The translations under genes and the position numbers were made by a program. Below are positions 56,523 to 64,000 of a stretch of DNA of 64,000 nt, piece by piece; the first letter of the stretch is position 1; the number at the start of each line of letters is the position of its first letter. The notes under the pieces are model-generated. The model did no database searches, was not told the origin of the DNA, and was given only the letters and a program-made list of their open reading frames with translations. Source of the stretch: Pseudomonas sp. QTF5 (GTDB lineage: Bacteria > Pseudomonadota > Gammaproteobacteria > Pseudomonadales > Pseudomonadaceae); the NCBI RefSeq assembly GCF_000512695.2, contig NZ_AZRW02000006.1, positions 153,833 to 217,832 of the forward strand, read 5' to 3'.

Positions 56523-56857
56523 TGGATGTACGCTTCCCGAAGATTGCCGAGCAGTTGCTGTTGATCGAGCGCGAACTGCGTGTTCAGGGTTGGTGGGACG
56601 AAGTCTCGCCGTCCGCAGAAGCGCTTTCCAGCGTCGAGCCGTTCTCGGTGGATACGCTGGATTTCGAGCAATGGCTGCAATGGATCTTCCTGCCAAGAAT
56701 GAAGTCGATCCTGGAACAAGATCTGCCATTGCCCAACGCGTCGGGGATTCAGGAGATGGCCGAAATGGTCTTCGCCGCCCGCAACGTCCAGGGCAAGGAT
56801 CGGCAGCTTCAGGTCTTGCTCAAAGAGTTCGACCTGTTGATCACCGCCTCCCGCTGA
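56522..56857 (+). CDS. YqcC family protein
   Basis: A 111-residue cytoplasmic protein: LLLIERELRVQGWWDE, FSVDTLDFEQWLQWIFLPRM, ASGIQEMAEMVF, matching the YqcC/DUF446 family of unknown function. The ATG shares a base with the lpoP stop (TGATG), so it is cotranslated with mrcB-lpoP. It converges with the DUF4124 gene, whose last base is adjacent. Confidence 0.88.
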   Translation: MDVRFPKIAEQLLLIERELRVQGWWDEVSPSAEALSSVEPFSVDTLDFEQWLQWIFLPRMKSILEQDLPLPNASGIQEMAEMVFAARNVQGKDRQLQVLLKEFDLLITASR

Positions 56858-57280
56858 CTACTGGCAGTTTTTCGCAATCTGTTTCTGTGCTTCGGTGATG
56901 CGCTCCTGACGTTGTTGGTCGGTCAGGCGGCGCATCTCACCGTCGACATCCTCCCGTAGTCGCGGATTGTTCTGCAGTTGAGCCAGGTTCGTTCGGGCCT
57001 GTTCGCAGAATACTTTTAGCTGGGCTTGCTGCTCGGCGATCTGCTTTTTCACTTTGTTGTCGATGGCCCGTTGATCGCCTATGACGTTGCTGTGCGTTGG
57101 CGTACTCGGTTTGCCGACGGGCGGGGCGGGCGTCACCACGAGGGTGGACTCGCGGCCTGGGGGCGGCTGTGCATCGAAATGGGTAACGCCCTGGGCATCG
57201 ACCCATTTATAGATCTGACCCGCCATGCACAAAGGGCTCAGGCTGATCAGCAAGCCGGCGGTGAAGAAGAACGTTCGCAT
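56858..57280 (-). CDS. DUF4124 domain exported protein
   Basis: 140 residues. The signal peptide (FFFTAGLLISLSPLCMAG) is followed by the DUF4124 motif QIYKWVDAQGVTHFDAQPPP near residue 22. A Pro-rich linker and a long, charged, probably coiled-coil helix (NKVKKQIAEQQAQLKVFCEQ to the end) complete it. It is a periplasmic protein of unknown role; two cysteines may pair. Confidence 0.85.
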   Translation of the reverse strand: MRTFFFTAGLLISLSPLCMAGQIYKWVDAQGVTHFDAQPPPGRESTLVVTPAPPVGKPSTPTHSNVIGDQRAIDNKVKKQIAEQQAQLKVFCEQARTNLAQLQNNPRLREDVDGEMRRLTDQQRQERITEAQKQIAKNCQ

Positions 57281-57680
57281 GCCATTTCCTTGTCATGGGT
57301 GCGCAATCGAAGCTAACACAGTTGTGGTTTAAAGGTTTTTTCTTGCGTTCTCATGCGCTTAGTTCAATAAAGCACATTGACGGCTTGACTTGCAGAGGAC
57401 GAAACAGAAGAATCCAAAGTCCGCTGTAGAGGGACTGCCAGAAGCAGACCCACTCGGTAGATCATGAGGCGCACATCCGCGCCGACCTGTTACACCCGCA
57501 ACGCGTTACCTCGCGCTGGGTGGGAAAGGCCCGCAACACTTGGGACGATCCCAATACTTGCTCAGTCAGTGCTGACGTAGTCGGCGACCACCGTCGCTCA
57601 TGCTCTGCCGAGAAGTAAACCTATTAAGACCCGTCCTCTTTGTATGTGGGCGGTATTCTGGCGTTTTAGAGGTGAACAAC
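57281..57680. other. Leader and promoter region of ilvI
   Basis: 400 bp without a convincing gene. TTGACG and TTGACT hexamers near 57376-57390 are possible -35 elements, with no good -10 partner. I looked for an attenuator: the only short frame with an ATG (57464) is not rich in Leu, Ile or Val codons, and no terminator hairpin is evident, so I cannot support attenuation. Confidence 0.4.
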
Positions 57681-59405
57681 GTGGAGCTTTTATCTGGCGG
57701 TGAGATGCTCGTCCGCTTTTTGCGTGACGAAGGCGTCAAATATATCTACGGGTACCCGGGTGGTGCTCTTCTTCATGTCTATGATGCCCTGTTCAAAGAA
57801 CCGGAAGTGACCCACATCCTGGTTCGTCACGAGCAGGCTGCGACCCACATGGCCGACGGCTATGCCCGTGCCACCGGTAAAGCCGGTGTGGTACTGGTGA
57901 CCTCCGGCCCGGGCGCAACCAACGCCATCACCGGTATTGCCACGGCCTACATGGACTCCATTCCGATGGTGATCATTTCCGGCCAGGTGCCTAGCACCAT
58001 GGTAGGCACCGATGCATTCCAGGAAACCGACATGATCGGTATCTCCCGGCCGATCGTGAAACACAGCTTCATGATCAAGCATGCGTCGGAAATCCCGGAG
58101 GTCATGAAGAAAGCGTTCTACCTGGCGCAATCCGGTCGTCCTGGTCCGGTCGTTGTCGATATCCCGAAAGACATGACCAACCCGGCTGAGAAGTTCGAAT
58201 ACATCTTCCCGAAAAAAGCCAAGCTGCGTTCCTACAGCCCGGCCGTTCGCGGTCACTCCGGGCAAATCCGCAAGGCAGCCGAAATGCTCCTGGCGGCCAA
58301 GCGTCCTGTGCTTTATGCAGGCGGCGGCGTGATTCTCGGTGGTGGCTCCGCGCCGCTGACCGAACTGGCGAAGATGCTCAACCTGCCAGTGACCAATACC
58401 CTGATGGGTTTGGGTGCCTACCCTGGCACCGACCGTCAGTTCATTGGCATGCTCGGCATGCACGGCAGCTACACCGCCAACCTGGCGATGCACCATGCCG
58501 ATGTGATCCTTGCAGTCGGCGCGCGTTTCGATGATCGCGTGATCAACGGCCCGGCCAAGTTCTGTCCGAATGCCAAGATCATTCACATCGACATCGACCC
58601 GGCTTCGATCTCCAAGACCATCAAGGCAGACGTGCCTATCGTCGGTCCGGTTGAGAGTGTCCTGACCGAAATGGTCGCGATCCTCAAGGAAATCGGCGAG
58701 ACCCCGAACAAGGAGTCCGTTGCCAGCTGGTGGAAGCAAGTCGATGAGTGGCGCGGTGACCGTGGCCTGTTCCCTTACGACAAGGGTGACGGCAGCGTAA
58801 TCAAGCCGCAGACCGTGATCGAAACCCTGTGCGAAGTGACCAAGGGCGACGCCTTTGTGACCTCCGACGTGGGTCAGCACCAAATGTTCGCCGCGCAGTA
58901 CTACACGTTCAACAAGCCAAACCGCTGGATCAACTCCGGTGGCCTGGGCACCATGGGCTTCGGTTTTCCGGCAGCCATGGGCATCAAGCTGAGCTTCCCG
59001 GATGATGACGTCGCCTGCGTAACGGGCGAGGGCAGCATCCAGATGAACATTCAGGAACTGTCGACCTGCCTGCAATACGGTTTGCCGGTGAAGATCGTCA
59101 TTTTGAATAACGGTGTACTGGGTATGGTTCGCCAGTGGCAGGACATGAGTTACGGCAGCCGTCACTCGCACTCCTACATGGAATCGCTGCCAGACTTCGT
59201 CAAGCTGGCAGAGGCCTATGGTCACGTTGGCGTGCGCATCACCGAATCGAAAGATTTGAAGTCGAAGATGGAAGAAGCGTTCGCCATGAAGGATCGCCTG
59301 GTGGTTATCGATATCTCGGTCGACACCAGCGAGCACGTCTACCCGATGCAGATCAAAGACGGCTCCATGCGCGATATGTGGCTGAGCAAGACGGAGCGTA
59401 CTTAA
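57681..59405 (+). CDS. ilvI: Acetolactate synthase large subunit
   Basis: 574 residues. A ThDP-dependent enzyme, the first step shared by valine, leucine and isoleucine synthesis. The N-terminal PYR domain has [14 protein letters not shown] and [18 protein letters not shown] (catalytic Glu). The ThDP motif [14 protein letters not shown]...NNGVLGM lies near residues 450-480. The GTG at 57681 ([14 protein letters not shown]) is chosen because AGAGGTGA lies just upstream and the family begins with ELLSG. Confidence 0.96.
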   Translation: MELLSGGEMLVRFLRDEGVKYIYGYPGGALLHVYDALFKEPEVTHILVRHEQAATHMADGYARATGKAGVVLVTSGPGATNAITGIATAYMDSIPMVIISGQVPSTMVGTDAFQETDMIGISRPIVKHSFMIKHASEIPEVMKKAFYLAQSGRPGPVVVDIPKDMTNPAEKFEYIFPKKAKLRSYSPAVRGHSGQIRKAAEMLLAAKRPVLYAGGGVILGGGSAPLTELAKMLNLPVTNTLMGLGAYPGTDRQFIGMLGMHGSYTANLAMHHADVILAVGARFDDRVINGPAKFCPNAKIIHIDIDPASISKTIKADVPIVGPVESVLTEMVAILKEIGETPNKESVASWWKQVDEWRGDRGLFPYDKGDGSVIKPQTVIETLCEVTKGDAFVTSDVGQHQMFAAQYYTFNKPNRWINSGGLGTMGFGFPAAMGIKLSFPDDDVACVTGEGSIQMNIQELSTCLQYGLPVKIVILNNGVLGMVRQWQDMSYGSRHSHSYMESLPDFVKLAEAYGHVGVRITESKDLKSKMEEAFAMKDRLVVIDISVDTSEHVYPMQIKDGSMRDMWLSKTERT

Positions 59406-59407
59406 TC

Positions 59408-59899
59408 ATGCGGCACATTATTTCCTTGCTTCTGGAAAACGAACCGGGCGCTCTGTCTCGTGTAGTCGGCCTGTTCTCGCAGCGCAACTACAACATCGAA
59501 AGCCTGACTGTGGCACCCACTGAAGACCCGACCCTGTCGCGTCTGACGCTGACCACTGTCGGCCATGATGAAGTCATCGAACAGATCACCAAGAACCTGA
59601 ACAAACTGATCGAAGTGGTCAAATTGGTCGACCTGTCGGAGAGTGCTCACATCGAGCGCGAACTGATGCTGGTCAAGGTCAAGGCCACCGGCGCCCAGCG
59701 CGCCGAGATCAAGCGCACCACCGATATTTATCGTGGGCAGATCGTTGATGTCAGCGCTAGCGTGTATACCGTTCAACTGACCGGTACCAGCGACAAGCTC
59801 GACAGCTTCATTCAATCGATCGGGACTGCCTCGATTCTGGAAACCGTACGCAGTGGCGTCACCGGGATTGCCCGCGGCGACAAAGTACTGAGCATCTAA
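59408..59899 (+). CDS. ilvH: Acetolactate synthase small (regulatory) subunit
   Basis: 163 residues. The N-terminal ACT domain (MRHIISLLLENEPGALSRVV...RNYNIESLTVAPTED) binds valine for feedback inhibition. The C-terminal domain (RELMLVKVKATG to the end) completes the subunit. It starts 2 bp after the ilvI stop. Confidence 0.96.
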   Translation: MRHIISLLLENEPGALSRVVGLFSQRNYNIESLTVAPTEDPTLSRLTLTTVGHDEVIEQITKNLNKLIEVVKLVDLSESAHIERELMLVKVKATGAQRAEIKRTTDIYRGQIVDVSASVYTVQLTGTSDKLDSFIQSIGTASILETVRSGVTGIARGDKVLSI

Positions 59900-60964
<1,065 letters not shown>

Positions 60965-60981
60965 GTCCCGAGCTTGTACGG

Positions 60982-61007
60982 AAAACGCGGCCCAGGCCGC
61001 GTTTTTT
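60982..61007 (+). terminator. Terminator of ilvC
   Basis: AAAACGCGGC / GCCGCGTTTT with a 4-nt loop and a T run, 18 bp after the ilvC stop. Confidence 0.93.
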
Positions 61008-61109
61008 CGTTTGGATCCGCCGGTTCTGGTATAAAGCTGCATTGTTTGTGGCCGAACCGTCGTCCCAGACACCTGTCAAAACTTTCCACCCGTTACAAGG
61101 TAAATGTCC

Positions 61110-61967
61110 ATGAGCGAACGTCCCGAAGAGCCAAAGCAGGCTTCTGACGCCGAAAGCCTTCTGCCCATCGATGAACACATCGAAGAAGGGCATGACGCTG
61201 AAGGCCGTAAAGTCCGGCATCGTGGTATCTATCTTCTGCCGAATCTGTTCACCACTGCGAACCTCTTCGCAGGGTTCTATTCCATCATCAACTCGATGAG
61301 CGCCCAGAGTGCCTTGAGTGCCGGTGATGCGATCGGCGCGAGCAAATATTTTGCGTTTGCCGCGATCGCGATTTTCGTAGCCATGGTACTCGACGGCCTC
61401 GACGGTCGCGTTGCTCGTATGACCAATACCCAAAGCGCTTTCGGTGCCGAGTACGATTCGCTGTCGGACATGGTTGCCTTTGGTGTGGCGCCGGCATTGC
61501 TGGCATTCGGCTGGGCCTTGGGCGATATGGGCAAGGTCGGCTGGATGGTCGCCTTCATCTATGTAGCGGGGGCGGCGTTACGCCTGGCGCGTTTCAACAC
61601 TCAGGTCGGCACCGCAGACAAACGTTACTTCATCGGTCTGGCCAGCCCGGCCGCCGCCGGTGTGGTCGCGGGCATTGTCTGGGCATTCAGCGACTACGGC
61701 ATTCAGGGTTCCAGGATGTCGTTCCTGGTTGCACTGATGGTTGCCGCCGCTGGCATGCTGATGGTCAGCAACATCAAGTACAACAGCTTCAAGGAGCTGG
61801 ACTTGAAAGGGCGCGTTCCTTTTGTCGCGATCCTCGCGGTGGTATTGGTATTCGCCGTTGTGTTCAGTGATCCGCCGCGCATCCTGCTGCTGGTTTTCCT
61901 TGCCTATGCGGCTTCCGGCCCGGTGCAGTACCTGTTGCGCCTTCGTCGGCACAAAAAAGCCGAGTGA
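61110..61967 (+). CDS. pssA: CDP-diacylglycerol-serine O-phosphatidyltransferase
   Basis: 285 residues. An inner-membrane enzyme making phosphatidylserine, the precursor of phosphatidylethanolamine. The CDP-alcohol phosphotransferase motif DGLDGRVAR...GAEYDSLSD lies near residue 92, and about eight hydrophobic segments follow. A hydrophilic N-terminus (about 45 residues) precedes them. ATG 61110 is chosen because AAGG is 9 nt upstream; ATG 61104 lies too close to it. Confidence 0.94.
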   Translation: MSERPEEPKQASDAESLLPIDEHIEEGHDAEGRKVRHRGIYLLPNLFTTANLFAGFYSIINSMSAQSALSAGDAIGASKYFAFAAIAIFVAMVLDGLDGRVARMTNTQSAFGAEYDSLSDMVAFGVAPALLAFGWALGDMGKVGWMVAFIYVAGAALRLARFNTQVGTADKRYFIGLASPAAAGVVAGIVWAFSDYGIQGSRMSFLVALMVAAAGMLMVSNIKYNSFKELDLKGRVPFVAILAVVLVFAVVFSDPPRILLLVFLAYAASGPVQYLLRLRRHKKAE

Positions 61968-62030
61968 TGTAATTTCCCTCATACTCCGCAGTCTATGGGT
62001 GCATCTGTCCTCCAATGCTGCGGAGTTGCC

Positions 62031-63044
62031 ATGCTGATCAAAGTCCCCAAGGCGTCTGACTGTCATGAGTCGGACGTCACGCCTGAATCCCTCTATCTTT
62101 CTCGCCGCGGTGTATTAGGTGCCGCCGTCGCTGGTTTGGCGGTGAGCAGTCTGCCGCGTTGGGCAAGTGCCGACGATGTTGCGCGTTATGCTGATGTCGA
62201 GCCTGGCAAGGCACCCTCCTGGTTTGCCGAAAAGCTTCCTTCTACCAAATGGGGGGCGGTCAACGTCAAAGACGAGGCGATCACACCTTTCAAGGATGCG
62301 ACCCACTACAACAACTTCTATGAGTTCGGTACCGATAAAGGTGATCCCGCGGCCAACGCTGGGGCGCTGAAAACCGAACCGTGGAGCGTGGTGGTGGACG
62401 GGGAGGTGGGGAAGCCGGGGCGGTATGCGCTGGAAGACTTCATGAAGCCTTATCAACTGGAAGAGCGCATCTATCGTCTTCGCTGTGTGGAAGCCTGGTC
62501 GATGGTCATTCCGTGGATCGGTTTTCCTATTTCGGCTTTGCTCAAGGAAGTCGAGCCGACGTCCAAAGCCAAGTTCATTCGCTTCGAAACCTTGCAGGAT
62601 CCCAAAACTATGCCCGGGCAGCGTTCCGGTTTTGCCCTGATCGACTGGCCTTATGTAGAAGGGCTGCGTCTGGATGAGGCGATGAATCCGTTGGCGATTC
62701 TTGCTGTGGGCATGTACGGGCGTGAGTTGCCGAATCAGAACGGTGCGCCGCTGCGTCTGGTGGTGCCCTGGAAGTACGGCTTCAAGAGCATTAAATCCAT
62801 TGTGCGGATCAGCCTGGTCAGTGAGCAGCCGAAAACCACCTGGCAGAGTATCGCCGCGGATGAGTATGGCTTTTATGCGAACGTGAACCCGACAGTCGAT
62901 CACCCGCGCTGGACCCAGGCACGGGAAAGGCGTTTGCCGAGCGGCCTGTTCAAGCCCAATGTGCGCGACACGCAAATGTTCAATGGTTACTCGGATGAAG
63001 TCGCTTCTCTATATACAGGGCTCGATCTGCGGAAGAATTACTGA
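62031..63044 (+). CDS. msrP: Protein-methionine-sulfoxide reductase catalytic subunit MsrP
   Basis: A 337-residue periplasmic molybdoenzyme that repairs oxidised methionines in envelope proteins. The Tat signal [20 protein letters not shown] lies near residue 25 and is cut after ASA. The molybdopterin-ligating Cys lies in [14 protein letters not shown] near residue 148. GGAG lies 6 nt before ATG 62031. The stop overlaps the msrQ start (TGATG). Confidence 0.95.
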   Translation: MLIKVPKASDCHESDVTPESLYLSRRGVLGAAVAGLAVSSLPRWASADDVARYADVEPGKAPSWFAEKLPSTKWGAVNVKDEAITPFKDATHYNNFYEFGTDKGDPAANAGALKTEPWSVVVDGEVGKPGRYALEDFMKPYQLEERIYRLRCVEAWSMVIPWIGFPISALLKEVEPTSKAKFIRFETLQDPKTMPGQRSGFALIDWPYVEGLRLDEAMNPLAILAVGMYGRELPNQNGAPLRLVVPWKYGFKSIKSIVRISLVSEQPKTTWQSIAADEYGFYANVNPTVDHPRWTQARERRLPSGLFKPNVRDTQMFNGYSDEVASLYTGLDLRKNY

Positions 63045-63664
63045 TGCGATATCCGTTCTGGCGTATTGGCGTCTTCATCGCTGCAGCGATTTGGCCGCTG
63101 CTTTGGTTGTATCAGGCTTGGGCGGATGTGCTGGGGCCCGATCCGGGCAAAGTACTGGTTGATCGATTGGGGCAGGGGACGCTTGTACTGCTGCTCATTA
63201 CATTAAGCATGACGCCATTGCAGAAACTCACCGGTTGGCCGGGATGGATAGCGGTTCGGCGGCAGTTGGGGTTGTGGTGCTTCGCTTATGTGGTTTTGCA
63301 TTTGAGCGGTTACACGGCGTTCATCCTTGGCTTTGATTGGTCGCAGCTGGGTATCGAGTTGCGTAAGCGGCCGTACATTATTGTCGGGGCGCTGGGGTTT
63401 CTCTGTTTGCTGGCATTGGCGGTTACCTCTAATCGCTACAGTCAGCGGCGTTTGGGTTCTCGCTGGAAGAAGTTGCATCGGTTGGTCTATGTGGTTCTCG
63501 GGCTTGGATTGCTGCATATGTTGTGGATCGTTCGTGCCGATCTGAAGGAGTGGGCGATCTATGCTTCTATAGGTGCGTTGTTGTTGGTGTTGAGATTGCC
63601 GCCTGTAACCCGTCGGATTCCACGTTTACCAGCTAAAAAGGCACCTTCTGCAAGAAAGGCGTAA
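63044..63664 (+). CDS. msrQ: Heme-binding membrane subunit MsrQ
   Basis: A 206-residue inner-membrane b-type cytochrome of the ferric-reductase-like family that passes quinone electrons to MsrP. About six helices are visible, with candidate heme His residues in [11 protein letters not shown] near residue 85 and in [18 protein letters not shown] near 145-160. The C-terminal tail is basic. It is translationally coupled to msrP. Confidence 0.94.
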   Translation: MRYPFWRIGVFIAAAIWPLLWLYQAWADVLGPDPGKVLVDRLGQGTLVLLLITLSMTPLQKLTGWPGWIAVRRQLGLWCFAYVVLHLSGYTAFILGFDWSQLGIELRKRPYIIVGALGFLCLLALAVTSNRYSQRRLGSRWKKLHRLVYVVLGLGLLHMLWIVRADLKEWAIYASIGALLLVLRLPPVTRRIPRLPAKKAPSARKA

Positions 63665-64000
63665 CCAGGGGTTGACGGCAGATTCTGAAAGCCTATAATT
63701 CGCCCCACTTCCGGCGCAGTCGAAACGGAAAACTCCTTGGTAAACAATGAGTTATGCGGTTTTCGGCGGCGGTACTCTTCAGTTTATTGAAGTCAGAAGG
63801 AGTTGCTAAGGCAGTGTGTTGTCGCCTTATTGACGGTTCGATCTTCTCGGTCGAAAGCGGAGAAAAAGAGGTGTTGACAGCAGCGGGTAACGCTGTAGAA
63901 TTCGCCTCCCGCTAACGAGAGATCGGAAGCGCAAGTGGTTGAAGTTGTTAAAGATTCCCAAGCGAAACTTTGAAAACTTCGGAAAATAACCGCTTGACAG
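63665..64000 (+). promoter_or_regulatory. Promoters and leader of an rRNA operon (16S lies beyond the window)
   Basis: Two strong stable-RNA promoters: P1 TTGACG (63672-63677), 16 bp, TATAAT (63694-63699); P2 TTGACA (63874-63879), 16 bp, TAGAAT (63896-63901). GC-rich discriminators follow both. The text after P2 (GATCGGAAGCGCAAGTGGTTG, then AAAACTTC) matches the Pseudomonas 16S leader as I recall it. TTGACA at 63994-63999 is probably the -35 of a third promoter cut by the window end. There is no coding sequence. Confidence 0.85.

Noticed and set aside
57464..57583. Possible ilv leader peptide (attenuator)
   Set aside because: The short frame starting at ATG 57464 has no run of Leu, Val or Ile codons and no terminator/antiterminator pair is visible.
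57690..59336. 548-residue minus-strand frame opposite ilvI
   Set aside because: Antisense shadow in a highly biased, GC-rich gene; no motifs, and ilvI is unmistakable.

Overview
The window is chromosomal DNA of a Pseudomonas, most likely of the P. fluorescens group. The evidence is the gene content and order (pilA / pilBCD-coaE-yacG; dksA-gluQ-cbrX-cbrA-cbrB-crcZ-pcnB-folK-panBCD; mrcB-lpoP; ilvIH-ilvC-pssA-msrPQ), the Pseudomonas-only small RNAs CrcZ and PrrF, the REP repeats with a GTGGGAGCGGGCTTGCTCGCG core, and the high GC content. Almost everything is core chromosome. I found no prophage, insertion sequence, CRISPR array or defence island.

Layout. 1-2.3 kb: the 3' half of clpB, then a tRNA array (Asn, Pro, Lys, Pro, Lys, Pro) built by tandem duplication of a 253-bp unit. 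2.3-9.8 kb (minus strand): an EF-hand protein carrying an EGKCG doublet, the NADH dehydrogenase ndh, DUF3094 and DUF1780 proteins, then an ion channel, an AI-2E family transporter, a SulP anion transporter and a polyphosphate kinase 2. 10-14 kb (plus): benzoate uptake genes benK-benE-benF without the degradation genes. 14-16.9 kb (minus): a C4-dicarboxylate TRAP operon dctP-dctQ-dctM whose dctM is destroyed by an internal deletion plus a micro-inversion. 16.9-20.5 kb: trkH, a large imperfect inverted repeat of about 0.78 kb, and an orphan CbiM-like permease. 20.5-25.8 kb: type IV pilus assembly genes pilB-pilC-pilD with coaE and yacG, and divergent pilA behind a sigma-54 promoter.

26-39.8 kb: BON, DUF2845 and DUF748 envelope proteins, an rRNA methyltransferase-like gene, acs, pgi, panD, panC, panB, folK and pcnB, separated by REP doublets. 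39.8-46.8 kb: the carbon catabolite control locus, with sRNA crcZ behind a sigma-54 promoter and a CbrB-type upstream site, then cbrB, cbrA, the small membrane protein cbrX, gluQ and dksA. 47-53.4 kb: an aminotransferase, sfsA, a Rieske protein, the ChaN lipoprotein, the Fur-controlled sRNA prrF, a TfoX-like protein, a pentapeptide-repeat protein and a kinase/ATPase fusion. 53.4-57.3 kb: mrcB with its lipoprotein partner. 57.6-63.7 kb: branched-chain amino acid genes ilvIH-ilvC, pssA and msrPQ. The window ends in the tandem promoters and leader of what is almost certainly a 16S-23S-5S rRNA operon.

How it fits together. CbrA/CbrB drives CrcZ, the decoy RNA that titrates Hfq/Crc. Several genes in the same window (benK, benF, dctP, acs) carry A-rich Hfq/Crc-type motifs at their ribosome binding sites, so regulator and probable targets for benzoate, dicarboxylate and acetate use lie together. 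PrrF and ChaN form an iron-linked pair. The most notable points are the EGKCG/EF-hand protein, the scrambled dctM, the tRNA array with a variant tRNA-Pro, the large inverted repeat and the CrcZ terminator abutting a repeat.
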